Source: Pseudomonas sp. PA27(2017) (GTDB taxonomy: Bacteria > Pseudomonadota > Gammaproteobacteria > Pseudomonadales > Pseudomonadaceae). From it: DNA of 64,000 nt. The DNA lies in the NCBI RefSeq assembly GCF_001945445.1, contig NZ_MSXW01000011.1, positions 62,001 to 126,000 on the forward strand, read 5' to 3'. The stretch's first letter is position 1. Each line of letters starts with the position of its first letter. This document shows, piece after piece, positions 36,383 to 45,409 of this stretch. The notes beneath the pieces were generated by a model. The model did no database searches, was not told the DNA's origin, and worked only from the letters and a program-made list of their open reading frames with translations. The translations under genes and the position numbers were made by a program.

Positions 36383-37990
36383 CTACATGCGGAACACGCC
36401 GAAGCGTGTCGGCTCGATGGGCGCATTGAGGCTGGCGGAAATCGCCAGGGCCAGCACATCGCGAGTTTGCGCCGGGTCGATCACGCCGTCGTCCCACAGC
36501 CGTGCGCTGGAATAGAAGGCATGGGCCTGGCGCTCGTACTGTTCGACGATGGGCTGTTTGAGGCGCTGCTCGTCTTCGGCGGAAAACACCTGGCCGGCGC
36601 GCTGCGCCTGCTCGTGCTTGACCTGCACCAGCACGCCAGCGGCCTGCTGGGCGCCCATCACGCCGATCCGCGCGTTGGGCCACATCCACAGGAAGCGTGG
36701 GTCGTAGGCGCGGCCGCACATGCCGTAGTTACCGGCACCGAAGCTGCCGCCAATGATCACCGTGACCTTCGGCACCCTGGCGCAGGCCACCGCGGTGACC
36801 AGCTTGGCGCCGTGCTTGGCGATGCCGCCCTCCTCGTATTTCCTGCCGACCATGAAGCCGGTAATGTTCTGCAGGAACAGCAACGGGATGCCTCGCTGGC
36901 AGGCCAGTTCGATGAAGTGCGCGCCCTTCTGCGCAGCCTCGGCGAACAGGATGCCATTGTTGGCCAGGATGGCGATCGGGTAGCCGTGCAGGTGCGCGAA
37001 GCCGCACACCAGAGTGGTGCCGAACAGCGCCTTGAATTCATCGAACTGCGAGTCGTCGACGATCCGCGCGATTACCTCGCGCACGTCGAACGGCTGCTTG
37101 GCGTCGGCGGGAATCACCCCGTACAGCTCATCGGCAGCATGACGCGGCGCCAGCGGCGTTTGCACCTGCAACTGGCCGAGCTTGCGCCAGTTGAGGTTGG
37201 CTACGCAGCGCCGCGCCAGGGCCAGGGCGTGTTCGTCGTTCTCGGCGTAATGGTCGGCCACACCGCTGGTCTTGCAATGCACATCGGCGCCGCCCAGTTC
37301 CTCGGCGCTGACCACCTCACCCGTGGCGGCCTTCACCAGCGGCGGGCCAGCGAGAAAGATGGTCGCCTGCTCGCGCACCATGATGGTCTCGTCGCTCATC
37401 GCCGGCACGTAAGCACCGCCGGCGGTGCACGAGCCCATCACAACGGCGAGTTGCGCAATGCCCTGGGCGCTCATGTTGGCCTGGTTGAAGAAAATCCGTC
37501 CGAAGTGCTCGCGATCGGGAAATACCTCGTCCTGGCGCGGCAGGTTGGCGCCACCGGAATCCACCAGATAAATGCACGGCAGGCGGTTTTCCAGGGCGAT
37601 GGCCTGGGCGCGCAGGTGCTTCTTGACGGTCAACGGGTAGTAGCTGCCGCCCTTCACCGTGGCGTCGTTGGCGATGACCATGCACTCGACGCCCTCGACC
37701 CGGCCGATGCCGGCAATCACCCCGGCGGCGGCGACCTCTTCGTCATACACCTGATAAGCGGCCAGCGCGCCGATTTCCAGAAACGGCGAACCGGGATCGA
37801 GCAGCCGGTCGATGCGCTCGCGCGGCAGCAGCTTGCCCTTCGCGGTGTGCCGCTCCTGGGACTTGGCACCGCCGCCCTCGCGGGTGTGGGCCAACAAGGT
37901 GCGTAGCTCATCGACCTGAGCGAGCATCGCCTCGCGGTTGGCGGCGTACTCGCTGGAACGCGTGTTGAGTTGCGTGTGCAGGGTTGCCAT
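36383..37990 (-). CDS. liuB: methylcrotonyl-CoA carboxylase carboxyltransferase subunit LiuB
   Basis: A 535-residue beta subunit that transfers CO2 from biotin to 3-methylcrotonyl-CoA. It has the two crotonase-like halves typical of acyl-CoA carboxyltransferases ([57 protein letters not shown]). The ATG at 37990 has GGAG seven bases upstream and is preferred over the frame start at 38014. A long hairpin lies in the 82-base gap between liuA and this gene. Confidence 0.95.
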   Translation of the reverse strand: MATLHTQLNTRSSEYAANREAMLAQVDELRTLLAHTREGGGAKSQERHTAKGKLLPRERIDRLLDPGSPFLEIGALAAYQVYDEEVAAAGVIAGIGRVEGVECMVIANDATVKGGSYYPLTVKKHLRAQAIALENRLPCIYLVDSGGANLPRQDEVFPDREHFGRIFFNQANMSAQGIAQLAVVMGSCTAGGAYVPAMSDETIMVREQATIFLAGPPLVKAATGEVVSAEELGGADVHCKTSGVADHYAENDEHALALARRCVANLNWRKLGQLQVQTPLAPRHAADELYGVIPADAKQPFDVREVIARIVDDSQFDEFKALFGTTLVCGFAHLHGYPIAILANNGILFAEAAQKGAHFIELACQRGIPLLFLQNITGFMVGRKYEEGGIAKHGAKLVTAVACARVPKVTVIIGGSFGAGNYGMCGRAYDPRFLWMWPNARIGVMGAQQAAGVLVQVKHEQAQRAGQVFSAEDEQRLKQPIVEQYERQAHAFYSSARLWDDGVIDPAQTRDVLALAISASLNAPIEPTRFGVFRM

Positions 37991-38009
37991 GGTGCGGCTC
38001 CGACTGACG

Positions 38010-38047
38010 GACACCGTTAAAAACGCACTGAGCGTTAACGGTGTCCT
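38010..38047 (-). repeat. long hairpin between liuA and liuB
   Basis: Perfect 12-bp arms GGACACCGTTAA (38010-38021) and TTAACGGTGTCC (38036-38047) enclose a 14-base loop that can itself pair for three bases (CGC/GCG). It lies about 20 bases upstream of the liuB start and 25 bases after the liuA stop. There is no T-tract, so it is more likely an RNA-processing or stability element than a terminator. Confidence 0.6.
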
Positions 38048-38072
38048 GAAACAGAAAAACGAGGTGCTCCGA

Positions 38073-39254
38073 TCAAGCCGTTTCGTTGAACAGCTCGCGG
38101 CCGATCAGCATGCGGCGGATCTCGCTGGTGCCGGCGCCGATCTCGTAAAGCTTGGCGTCGCGCCACAGGCGGCCGACCGAAAACTCGTTGATATAGCCGT
38201 TGCCACCGAGGATCTGGATCGCTTCGCCGGCCAGCCAGGTGGCCTTCTCGGCGGCGTAGAGAATCACCCCGGCGCAGTCCTTGCGCACCTGGCGCACGTG
38301 CTCACGGCCCAACGCATCGAGCTGCTTGCCGACGGCGTACAGGTATGCGCGGCAAGCCTGCTGAGTGGTGTACATGTCGGCGAGCTTGCCCTGGATGAGC
38401 TGGAACTCGCCGATGCTCTGGCCGAACTGCTTGCGGTCGTGAACGTAGGGCACCACCACATCCATGGCGGCCTGCATCAACCCCAGCGGCCCACCGGACA
38501 GCACGGCGCGTTCGTAATCGAGGCCACTCATCAGCACCCGCGCGCCCTCGCCGACGCCGCCCAGCACGTTCTCGGCCGGCACCTCGACGTCCTGAAACAC
38601 CAGCTCGCCAGTGTGCGAGCCGCGCATGCCGAGCTTGTCGAGTTTCTGAGCTACCGAGAAACCCTGGCTGCCCTTCTCGACAATGAACGCGGTCATGCCT
38701 TTGGCGCCAGCGGCCGGATCGGTCTTGGCGTAGACCACCAGCACGTCGCAGTCCGGGCCATTGGTGATCCACATTTTGCTGCCGTTGAGTACGTAACGAT
38801 CGCCCTTGCGGTCGGCGCGCAGCTTCATCGACACAACGTCGGAGCCGGCGTTGGGCTCGCTCATGGCCAGTGCGCCGATATGGTCGCCGCTGATCAGCTT
38901 GGGCAGGAAGCGGCACTTCTGTTCGTCGCTGCCATTGCGGTTGATCTGGTTGACGCAAAGATTGGAATGGGCCCCGTAGGACAGGCCGATGCCACCGGCA
39001 GCGCGGGAGATTTCCTCCATGGCGACCATATGTGCCAGGTAGCCCATGCCGGCGCCGCCGTATTCCTCGCTGACGGTCAGGCCGAGCAGGCCCATGTCGC
39101 CGAATTTGCGCCATAGGTCCATGGGAAACTGATCGTTGCGGTCGGCTTCGGCAGCGCGCGGGGCGATTTCCTTGGCGGCGAAACCGGCGACCGCATCGCG
39201 CAGCATGTCGATTTCCTCACCGAGGAAGAAATTCAGTCCTGGCAGGGTGTTCAT
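38073..39254 (-). CDS. liuA: isovaleryl-CoA dehydrogenase LiuA
   Basis: A 393-residue acyl-CoA dehydrogenase oxidising isovaleryl-CoA to 3-methylcrotonyl-CoA with FAD. Motifs include [41 protein letters not shown] and [13 protein letters not shown]. Glu248 in the last aligns with the isovaleryl-CoA dehydrogenase base, which in this family is on a different helix from other acyl-CoA dehydrogenases, supporting the substrate. The ATG at 39254 has GGAG nine bases upstream; ATGs at 39269 and 39293 are in frame. First structural gene after liuR. Confidence 0.95.
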   Translation of the reverse strand: MNTLPGLNFFLGEEIDMLRDAVAGFAAKEIAPRAAEADRNDQFPMDLWRKFGDMGLLGLTVSEEYGGAGMGYLAHMVAMEEISRAAGGIGLSYGAHSNLCVNQINRNGSDEQKCRFLPKLISGDHIGALAMSEPNAGSDVVSMKLRADRKGDRYVLNGSKMWITNGPDCDVLVVYAKTDPAAGAKGMTAFIVEKGSQGFSVAQKLDKLGMRGSHTGELVFQDVEVPAENVLGGVGEGARVLMSGLDYERAVLSGGPLGLMQAAMDVVVPYVHDRKQFGQSIGEFQLIQGKLADMYTTQQACRAYLYAVGKQLDALGREHVRQVRKDCAGVILYAAEKATWLAGEAIQILGGNGYINEFSVGRLWRDAKLYEIGAGTSEIRRMLIGRELFNETA

Positions 39255-39303
39255 CTCACGACGCTCCATTGTTGTAGTTGTTGGATGGGTCAAAGGGTGG
39301 CGA

Positions 39304-39690
39304 TCAGGCGGTGACGGGAATCTCCTTCAAAGCCGTCAGGCAGCGCTGCTCGGCGGTATCGAGCTCGCGCTGCATCTGTTGGATATCCAGCAGTTGGCGG
39401 GCCAGGTGCTCGCGCCGCTCGGCGATCTTTTCCAGAAAGTGGTCGAGCTGCTTGCGGTTGCCGCCAGCCGGATCATAGAGGTCGATCAATTCCTTGCACT
39501 CGGCCAGGGAGAAACCAATGCGCTTGCCACGCAGAATCAGCATCAGCGTCACCCGGTCCCGGGCGCTGTAGATGCGCTCCTGGCCACGCCGCTCGGGCGC
39601 GAGCATGCCCTGCTCCTCGTAGAAACGAATGGTGCGGGTGGTGACGCCCAGCTCCTGGGCAAGATCGGAAATGCTGTGGGAAACACTCAT
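39304..39690 (-). CDS. liuR: MerR-family regulator LiuR
   Basis: A 128-residue MerR-type regulator: N-terminal winged helix ([20 protein letters not shown]), then a coiled-coil dimerisation helix ([20 protein letters not shown]), with no metal-binding Cys residues. In Pseudomonas and relatives LiuR controls leucine and isovalerate degradation. The ATG at 39690 is chosen from family alignment. It lies 49 bases before liuA on the same strand and has a MerR-style promoter directly upstream, so it heads the operon and probably autoregulates it. Confidence 0.93.
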   Translation of the reverse strand: MSVSHSISDLAQELGVTTRTIRFYEEQGMLAPERRGQERIYSARDRVTLMLILRGKRIGFSLAECKELIDLYDPAGGNRKQLDHFLEKIAERREHLARQLLDIQQMQRELDTAEQRCLTALKEIPVTA

Positions 39691-39707
39691 GGTGGGAGGC
39701 CAACCGA

Positions 39708-39739
39708 TAATTACCTTTACGTAAACGTAAGCCTGCAAA
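39708..39739 (-). promoter_or_regulatory. liuR-liuABCDE promoter with MerR-type operator
   Basis: On the minus strand a TTTGCA -35 box (39734-39739) and a TAATTA -10 box (39708-39713) are separated by an over-long 20-bp spacer, the MerR hallmark. The spacer contains the palindrome TTACGT-AA-ACGTAA (39717-39730). The -10 lies about 18-23 bases before the liuR ATG, so the leader is very short. Binding by LiuR is inferred. Confidence 0.75.
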
Positions 39740-39780
39740 TGCAGGGCTGTCAAATCGATCGGTACCACCTGACTGAAATT

Positions 39781-39810
39781 AAAAAGGCATGGCCTTCACG
39801 GCCATGCCTT
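39781..39810 (-). terminator. intrinsic terminator after the acidic protein gene
   Basis: AAGGCATGGCC (39784-39794) and GGCCATGCCTT (39800-39810) form an 11-bp stem with a 5-base loop, followed on the minus strand by a run of T (TTTTTAATTT). It lies nine bases after the stop at 39819 and separates this operon from liuR. Confidence 0.88.
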
Positions 39811-39818
39811 CGATTGAT

Positions 39819-40256
39819 TCAGGGCTGCGGCTTGCCGTCCCACGGCACGCCATCGAGGGGGCGACGACGCGCCATCTCTTCTTCATCGAGGCCTTCACCG
39901 GCGCCGATATCACCTTCGCCCACGATGCTCAGGTCACGATCAGCCGGTTTATCGTCACCGCGCTCGTGTGGCGAACGGGCACCGGAATCGTCGATCAGAG
40001 TTTCCGGGCTCAGGTCGTCCATGCTCACGCCATCTTCATGGCGGCCTTCCCTGAGGGTTTCGCCGCCGCTCTGCCCGGCTTCGCGGACACGCTCGTCGGG
40101 GTATTCGTGTTGCACCTCGTCGGCTGGACGACGGTCGCCGATGCGCCCTTCGCGATCATCCTGGCGGTCGCTGAAGTCGAGCTGCTCGATCGACCCCATG
40201 CGATCCTCCATGTCGTCGATCTCCTGGGGCGTGGGCGATTGCTTGGATGTGCTCAT
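39819..40256 (-). CDS. acidic hydrophilic protein of unknown function
   Basis: A 145-residue, strongly charged protein, rich in Asp, Glu, Arg and Gly and almost without hydrophobic segments; it is probably largely disordered. Recurrent short motifs include MGSIEQLDFSDRQDDREGRI and LSPETLIDDSGARSPHE. No catalytic motif can be seen. I believe related proteins occur across Pseudomonas under vague names, but I cannot assign a role. GGAG lies six bases before the ATG and is partly covered by the hairpin at 40265-40302. It is the last gene of a small run with thioredoxin and a DUF2892 protein. Confidence 0.75.
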   Translation of the reverse strand: MSTSKQSPTPQEIDDMEDRMGSIEQLDFSDRQDDREGRIGDRRPADEVQHEYPDERVREAGQSGGETLREGRHEDGVSMDDLSPETLIDDSGARSPHERGDDKPADRDLSIVGEGDIGAGEGLDEEEMARRRPLDGVPWDGKPQP

Positions 40257-40264
40257 GATGGTCT

Positions 40265-40302
40265 CCGCTGTGGGTCTATCTGGTGGACTCGCCCCACAGC
40301 GG
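40265..40302 (-). repeat. hairpin overlapping the ribosome-binding site of the acidic protein gene
   Basis: Perfect 10-bp arms CCGCTGTGGG (40265-40274) and CCCACAGCGG (40293-40302) lie between thioredoxin and the acidic protein gene. On the minus-strand transcript the 3' arm ends inside the GGAG (40263-40266) that serves the ATG at 40256. It has no T-tract. Confidence 0.6.
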
Positions 40303-40326
40303 GAAAATTCAGGGAAAGTGACGAGT

Positions 40327-40653
40327 TCAACCCTCGCCGACCAGTTGCTCGAGTGCCTCTTCGATCACGCTGTCGCTGGTAGGCCGCACCAGGCGAGTGA
40401 CCTCCACGCCATCGCGCAGCAGCACCAGCGTCGGCCACAGCTTGACCCGGAAGGAACGCCCCAAGGGCCGGCCACTGCCATCCTCGATTTTCAGGTGGCG
40501 CACTTCGGGGTAATCCGCCAGCACCTTGGCCAGCAGCGGCTGAGCAGCCTGACAATGACCGCACCAGTCGGTACCGAACTCGAGCACGGTCATAGCGGGC
40601 ATCGCCTGCACCTCGGCGGATGTCGGGGCTGTGGCGCTATAGGAATTGCTCAT
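40327..40653 (-). CDS. thioredoxin-family protein
   Basis: A 108-residue thioredoxin fold: MTVLEFGTDWCGHCQAAQPL with redox pair Cys31-Cys34 (CGHC rather than the CGPC of classical thioredoxin), then the cis-Pro region LWPTLVLLRDG. No signal peptide, so it is cytoplasmic. The CGHC centre suggests a more oxidising potential than thioredoxin 1. The ATG at 40653 has GGAG upstream; the frame extends further but overlaps the DUF2892 gene. Co-directional with its neighbours on both sides. Confidence 0.9.
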   Translation of the reverse strand: MSNSYSATAPTSAEVQAMPAMTVLEFGTDWCGHCQAAQPLLAKVLADYPEVRHLKIEDGSGRPLGRSFRVKLWPTLVLLRDGVEVTRLVRPTSDSVIEEALEQLVGEG

Positions 40654-40672
40654 GGGATCTCCTCGCCGCGAA

Positions 40673-40696
40673 ACCGCCCCGATCAGGCGGGGCGGT
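40673..40696 (-). terminator. GC-rich hairpin after the DUF2892 gene
   Basis: ACCGCCCC (40673-40680) and GGGGCGGT (40689-40696) form an 8-bp stem with an 8-base loop, in the 59-base gap between the DUF2892 stop and the thioredoxin start. It is followed on the minus strand only by TTCG, so it is at best a weak terminator. Confidence 0.5.
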
Positions 40697-40712
40697 GCGG
40701 GGTTGCAGCGTA

Positions 40713-41024
40713 TCAAACGCCGTCGGTGACTTTCTTGACGACCGGCTTGACCCGCTCGGCGATCTCGCCTTCCAGGCGGCTCACGGTATCGGTGATGCGG
40801 TCCACTTCGGGGCGCATCGAGCGGGCGTCTTCCATGATGCTCTTGAGCCGGCAGTGCCCACTCAGACCGCGAGCCACCAGCATGCCGCCGAATGCTGCGC
40901 GCATCAGGCCGAGCACGCCACCGCGCTTGAGGCCGCCGCGGGCCATGGCGATACCGCTGCCGATGGACAGCGCGCGCTCCCAACCCTGGACGTTACTGCT
41001 GCCTTGTTTATCAGATATGGACAT
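40713..41024 (-). CDS. DUF2892 (YgaP-like transmembrane domain) protein
   Basis: A 103-residue protein. NVQGWERALSIGSGIAMARG, then GVLGLMRAAFGGMLVARG, matches the two-helix membrane domain of DUF2892/YgaP. A charged C-terminal helix (RPEVDRITDTVSRLEGEIAE) may form a coiled coil. The ATG at 41024 gives a short hydrophilic N-terminus; the longer frame has no family similarity. First gene of the DUF2892-thioredoxin-acidic protein run. Confidence 0.75.
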   Translation of the reverse strand: MSISDKQGSSNVQGWERALSIGSGIAMARGGLKRGGVLGLMRAAFGGMLVARGLSGHCRLKSIMEDARSMRPEVDRITDTVSRLEGEIAERVKPVVKKVTDGV

Positions 41025-41120
41025 CGCGTTCGCTCCGCTCGGTGATTGATATGCAAACGACTGACCGAAGCGGCCTGGCGTTCGACCCCGCCGACAGGCG
41101 GATGAACGGCCGTCCATGAA

Positions 41121-41147
41121 CGAAAATGGCTGCCCGAGGGCAGCCAT
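41121..41147 (-). terminator. intrinsic terminator after the CitMHS gene
   Basis: ATGGCTGCCC (41126-41135) pairs with GGGCAGCCAT (41138-41147); on the minus strand the stem is followed by TTTCGTTC. It lies about 26 bases after the CitMHS stop and closes the prpF-dctA-citMHS transcript. Confidence 0.7.
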
Positions 41148-41172
41148 CCGTGCAAAGCCGCTTAGCGCCCGA

Positions 41173-42477
41173 TCACACCATGAAGGAAATGGCCCCGGTG
41201 ATCACCGCCACGAAGGTGATGGCCAGGGACAGCAGCACCGCCCACTTGACCGTAGCCCTCTGGAAGTCGCCGATGTCCTTGTCGACCATGCCGACCAGCA
41301 GCAGCGTGGACGCAACCAGCGGGCTCATCAGGTGTACCGGCTGGCCGAGGATCGACGCACGGGCGATTTCCAGTGGGCTGATGCCATAGGCCGCTGCCGC
41401 CTTCGCCAGGATCGGCACCACGCCGAAGTAATAGGCATCGTTGGACAGCACGAAGGTCAGCGGCATGCTGGTGATCGCCACCACCATCGGGAACAGGTGC
41501 CCCCAGGATGGCGGGATCATGTCGACGATGCTCTGTGCCAGCGCGTCGACCATCTTGGTGCCCGAAAAGATCCCGGCGAACACGCCAGCGGCGAACACCA
41601 GCAGCACCACGGTCATGGCATTGCCGGCGTGGGACAGGATGCGCTCTTTCTGGATGTCGAGTTGCGGGTAGTTGATCATCAGAGCGATCACGAAACCGAC
41701 CAAGAACAGCACCGCGGCGTGGGCCAGGCCCATTACCAGAGCGGTCATCACCGCCACCACCAGCAACAGGTTGATCCACACGAAGCGCGGGCGCTTGTAA
41801 GGCTGATCACCAAGAATTTCCTTGATGTAGCAATCACCGCCGCCGGTCTGCAGCTCGGTATTGCCGATGCGAGCACGCTCCTTGCGACCGAGGATGTAGG
41901 CGATCAGCACCACGCACGCGGCGCCGGCGGCCATGGTTGGCAGCAGCGGGATGAAGTACTCGGAGGCGTCCAGCCCCAGAGCGGCGATGGCACGGGTGGC
42001 CGGGCCGCCCCAGGGAGTCATGCCGCTCATGATGCTCAGCGACAGCATCGATACCGTGGCGAGAATCATCGGGTTCATGCCGATGCGCCGGTATAGCGGC
42101 AACATCGCCGCGCAGGTGATCATGTAGGTGGTGGTGCCGTCGCCGTCCAAGGCCACGGTCAGCGACAGCAGCGCGGTACCGACGGCGATCTTCACCGGGT
42201 CGCCATTGACCTTGTGCAGGATCACGCGGATCAGCGGGTCGAACAGGCCGGTGTCGATCATCAGGCCGAAGAACAGGATCGCGAACAGCAGCAACGCTGC
42301 CGACGGCGCGACCATCTTCAGACCGTCGAGAATCATCTTGCCGGTGGAATCACCGAAGCCACCAGCAATGGCGAAGACGATGGGAATGAAGGTGAGTGCC
42401 ACGATGGGCGACATGCGCTTGGACATGATCATGTAGGTGAACACGACCACCATCGCCAACCCGAGTAGAGCGAGCAT
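41173..42477 (-). CDS. CitMHS-family citrate/tricarboxylate:cation symporter
   Basis: A 434-residue inner-membrane carrier with about eleven to twelve hydrophobic segments. Family motifs include LLLFAILFFGLMIDTGLFDP, LTVALDGDGTTTYMITCAAM and MSGMTPWGGPATRAIAAL. CitMHS proteins take up citrate with metal ion or protons. Here it is the third gene after a PrpF-family isomerase and DctA, which suggests a substrate such as citrate, aconitate or a related tricarboxylate. The gap from dctA is 83 bases. Confidence 0.92.
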   Translation of the reverse strand: MLALLGLAMVVVFTYMIMSKRMSPIVALTFIPIVFAIAGGFGDSTGKMILDGLKMVAPSAALLLFAILFFGLMIDTGLFDPLIRVILHKVNGDPVKIAVGTALLSLTVALDGDGTTTYMITCAAMLPLYRRIGMNPMILATVSMLSLSIMSGMTPWGGPATRAIAALGLDASEYFIPLLPTMAAGAACVVLIAYILGRKERARIGNTELQTGGGDCYIKEILGDQPYKRPRFVWINLLLVVAVMTALVMGLAHAAVLFLVGFVIALMINYPQLDIQKERILSHAGNAMTVVLLVFAAGVFAGIFSGTKMVDALAQSIVDMIPPSWGHLFPMVVAITSMPLTFVLSNDAYYFGVVPILAKAAAAYGISPLEIARASILGQPVHLMSPLVASTLLLVGMVDKDIGDFQRATVKWAVLLSLAITFVAVITGAISFMV

Positions 42478-42560
42478 CTGAATTCTCTCTTGTATTGTTA
42501 TTGAGACGAGCGTCGGATGCCGCGCCGATACAGCCGGCGCGGCAGAATTTTAGTTGGCCT

Positions 42561-43877
42561 TCACTTCAACGGCGACTCGGCGGGGGCGGCCGGCTGCCAG
42601 CCGGGCTGCTGCTCTGCGCCTGGCGGCTGCGGGCGTTCGTCGAGCACGGCGTGCAGCGTGCGACGATCACAGGCGCCTTCGGAAATCGACACCACCACGG
42701 TGGCCACTGCGTTACTGGCCAGGCTGGTGAGCGCACGGGCTTCGGACATGAAGCGGTCGATGCCGATCAACAGCGCCAGGCCGGCCAGCGGCAGGTCGTG
42801 CATCACCGACAGGGTCGAGGCCAGCGCCACGAAACCGCTACCGGTGACGCCGGCGGCGCCTTTCGAGGAGAGCAGCATCACCGCCAGCATGGTGACGATC
42901 TGGGTGAGCGACAGGTCGATGTTGCAGGCCTGGGCAATGAACACGGCAGCCAGGGACAGGTAAATGGCCGTGCCGTCGAGGTTGAACGAGTAGCCGGTCG
43001 GCAGCACCAGGCCGACCACCGACTTGCGGCAACCCAGGGCCTGGAGTTTTTCCAGCATGCGCGGCAATACCGGCTCGGTCGACGAGGTGCCGAGCACCAC
43101 CAGGAACTCTTCGCGAAAATAGCGCAGCAGTTTCCACAGGCTGAAGCCGTACAGGCGGCACAGGCTGCCGAGCACCACGAAGACGAAGAACGCGCAGGCG
43201 ATGTACAGCGTCATGATCAGCTTGGCCAGCGAGCCCAGCGAGGTGATGCCGTACTGGCCGACGGTGAACGCGATGGCGCCAAAGGCGCCAATCGGCGCGA
43301 AGCGCATCAGGTACGAGAAGATCTTGAAGACCATCTTCGAAGCGGCTTCGAGCACGTCGAGCACCGGCTTGCCCGCCTCGCCGATCGACGACAGGGCGAA
43401 GCCCGACAGCACGGCGATGAACAGCACCGGCAGCACCTCACCTTCGGCGAATGCGCCCATGAACGTGTTGGGGATGATGTGCATGAAGAATTCGACCACG
43501 CCGAGCTTGGCCGCCGAATCGGTGTACTGCGACAGCCCTGCTGTGCTCAGCTTGCTGGGGTCGACGTTCATGCCCACGCCCGGCTGGAACAGGTAGACCG
43601 CGCACAGGCCGATCAGCAGGCTGAGTACGGTCAGGCCGAGAAACAGCCCCAGGGTCTTGCCCATCAGGCGGCCAAGCGCGCTTTTCTCCGTCATGCCGGC
43701 GATGCCGGTGACGATGGTGCAGAACACCACGGGCGCGATCATCATCTTCACCAGCTTGATAAAGGCATCGCCCAGTGGTTTGAGAGCAGTGGCTTGCTGC
43801 GCCCAGAAGTGCCCGACCAGTACGCCCAGCAGCACGGCGCAGAGGATCTGGAAATATAACGATCTGACGACTTTCAT
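42561..43877 (-). CDS. dctA: C4-dicarboxylate:cation symporter DctA
   Basis: A 438-residue DAACS-family symporter. The serine-rich hairpin LGTSSTEPVLPRML, the VLPTGYSFNLDGTAIY motif and the GAAGVTGSGFVALA motif are the DctA signatures; SKGAAGVTG is the second hairpin. It imports succinate, fumarate, malate and similar acids. The C-terminus is Pro/Gln-rich and slightly longer than the core family. It lies between the PrpF-like gene (60 bases) and CitMHS (83 bases), so it may serve this pathway rather than general C4 uptake. Confidence 0.93.
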   Translation of the reverse strand: MKVVRSLYFQILCAVLLGVLVGHFWAQQATALKPLGDAFIKLVKMMIAPVVFCTIVTGIAGMTEKSALGRLMGKTLGLFLGLTVLSLLIGLCAVYLFQPGVGMNVDPSKLSTAGLSQYTDSAAKLGVVEFFMHIIPNTFMGAFAEGEVLPVLFIAVLSGFALSSIGEAGKPVLDVLEAASKMVFKIFSYLMRFAPIGAFGAIAFTVGQYGITSLGSLAKLIMTLYIACAFFVFVVLGSLCRLYGFSLWKLLRYFREEFLVVLGTSSTEPVLPRMLEKLQALGCRKSVVGLVLPTGYSFNLDGTAIYLSLAAVFIAQACNIDLSLTQIVTMLAVMLLSSKGAAGVTGSGFVALASTLSVMHDLPLAGLALLIGIDRFMSEARALTSLASNAVATVVVSISEGACDRRTLHAVLDERPQPPGAEQQPGWQPAAPAESPLK

Positions 43878-43937
43878 CAGGCATCACCCATTTATAGAAA
43901 TTGTTCGGATGCGCAAATTTTCGTGCGGGCCGGTCGC

Positions 43938-45020
43938 TCAACCGGCCAGACGTTGCCCTTCCGGGGCGTGTACCTCTCCGGAAAACAGCCGACGGGCGGT
44001 GCGTACCACGGAGGCACGGATCGTCTGGCCGTTTTCACCCACGTACGCCAACGCGACTTCGATCGACCCGCTCGGGTGCTCGATGCGTACGTGATCCAGG
44101 CGCTCTGCGTTGTCATCGAGACCCAGCAGGTCGGCGGCCACGGTGTTCGGGCTGACGCAGGCAGTCGCCAGACCGATCGAACCGGTGATCGCCAGGGCGC
44201 GATGACAGTTGTGAGGCATGAAGTAACGGACCTGGATGGTGCCGCCTGCCGATGCAGGCGCCAGCAGGACCGGCTTGGGAATGACTTTTTCACTGACGTC
44301 GCCCAGGCCCATGGCCAGGCCCGCCTGCAGGCGGATCGACTCGAGACGGGCGAGAAAGGCACTGTCGGCGTCCAGCTCGGCGGGTGATTCCTGGCCGGAC
44401 TTGCCCAGGCTGGCGGCGTCGATCAACACCATCGGCATGGCCATGTCGATGCAGGTGGTTTGCACGTCATCGAAACTGTCGCGGGTGTTGCCGGTGGGGA
44501 ACAGCTTGCCGGTCTTGCTACCCGCCGCGTCCAGAAAGGTCAGCTCGATGGGCGCGGCAACGCCCGGTACGCCGTCGATGCGGGTATTGCCGGCATAGGT
44601 GACCACACCGCCCGGAGTCTGCACTTTCGAGCAGACGAAGGTGCCGGTGTTGAGGTTGCGAATACGCACTTCGGTGGTCGACGAGCCGGCCTTGATCAGG
44701 CCCTGCTCGATGGCGAACGGGCCGACGGCGCACAGCATGTTGCCGCAGTTCGGCGCGGTATCCACACGGCGCTGGGACACCATGACCTGCACGAAGAGGT
44801 AATCGACATCCGCGTCCGGGTGGCTGGACGGGCTGACGATGGCGACCTTGCTGGTCTGCGGGCTGCCGCCCCCGATGCCGTCGATCTCCAGTTCATGCCC
44901 TGCCCCCATTACAGACAGCAGCACTTCGTTTCGCTCGTCAATCGACTCAGGCAAGTCGCTGGCAAGGAAAACCGGCCCTTTGGAGGTGCCTCCGCGCATG
45001 AGCACACAGGGGATTCGCAT
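43938..45020 (-). CDS. PrpF/GalD-family isomerase, paralogue 1
   Basis: A 360-residue protein of the PrpF family of isomerases that shift a double bond in unsaturated tricarboxylates (2-methylaconitate, 4-oxalomesaconate, aconitate). It has the family motifs CVLMRGGTSKGPVFL, GGSPQTSKVAIV (Lys58) and DTAPNCGNMLCAVGPF (Cys92), Lys and Cys being the presumed acid/base pair. Length fits GalD and PrpF. The ATG at 45020 is preferred over 45044. A close paralogue lies at 46543-47628; no prpBCD or acnD, and no gallate dioxygenase gene, is nearby, so the substrate is open. Confidence 0.88.
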   Translation of the reverse strand: MRIPCVLMRGGTSKGPVFLASDLPESIDERNEVLLSVMGAGHELEIDGIGGGSPQTSKVAIVSPSSHPDADVDYLFVQVMVSQRRVDTAPNCGNMLCAVGPFAIEQGLIKAGSSTTEVRIRNLNTGTFVCSKVQTPGGVVTYAGNTRIDGVPGVAAPIELTFLDAAGSKTGKLFPTGNTRDSFDDVQTTCIDMAMPMVLIDAASLGKSGQESPAELDADSAFLARLESIRLQAGLAMGLGDVSEKVIPKPVLLAPASAGGTIQVRYFMPHNCHRALAITGSIGLATACVSPNTVAADLLGLDDNAERLDHVRIEHPSGSIEVALAYVGENGQTIRASVVRTARRLFSGEVHAPEGQRLAG

Positions 45021-45409
45021 GACTTTCTCTCTTGTACTGATCAATCAGGCCGATTGATGCCTTGAGCAAAAGAGTCACACGCGCTGACAATTCCATCAAA
45101 TGCAAAGATTTCAGAATTTAATGCGCCATGCGCATCAAAAGAACTCTTTGATTAGCTGCGTGCGAAACGCTTAATCGCACGAAAGCCGTCAAGATAGCGC
45201 TTAAAATCTTGGTATATCTGCAAATTTAAGAAAATGACCATCGTGACAACTGTCATCAGCGAATACATCGCTGTGGCCATATGGCGCTGATCCAATCAAC
45301 AAAACAGGCTGTCCATTGACAAAAAAATCGGCAAGATTCCGCTCAAAAAACGCCACCCGTGGGCAGCGCTGTTCTTGAATGCAATTTCGCCAACTGATCT
45401 CGCGATGGC
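45021..45409. other. intergenic region upstream of the prpF-dctA-citMHS operon
   Basis: About 390 AT-richer bases between paralogue 1 and the end of the LysR gene, both on the minus strand. It contains the symmetric element at 45121-45135 and the shared 10-mer at 45118-45127. No protein-coding gene is convincing. The operon promoter must be here because the only upstream gene is the LysR regulator. Confidence 0.6.
45118..45135 (-). promoter_or_regulatory. candidate LysR-type operator before paralogue 1
   Basis: ATGCGC-CAT-GCGCAT (45121-45135) is a symmetric 15-bp element that fits the T-N11-A rule of LysR sites. It overlaps the 10-mer GGCGCATTAA (minus strand, 45118-45127), which recurs before paralogue 2 in the same orientation and at a similar distance from the ATG (about 98-107 here). 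The LysR gene at 45410-46330 is the natural regulator. Confidence 0.55.
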
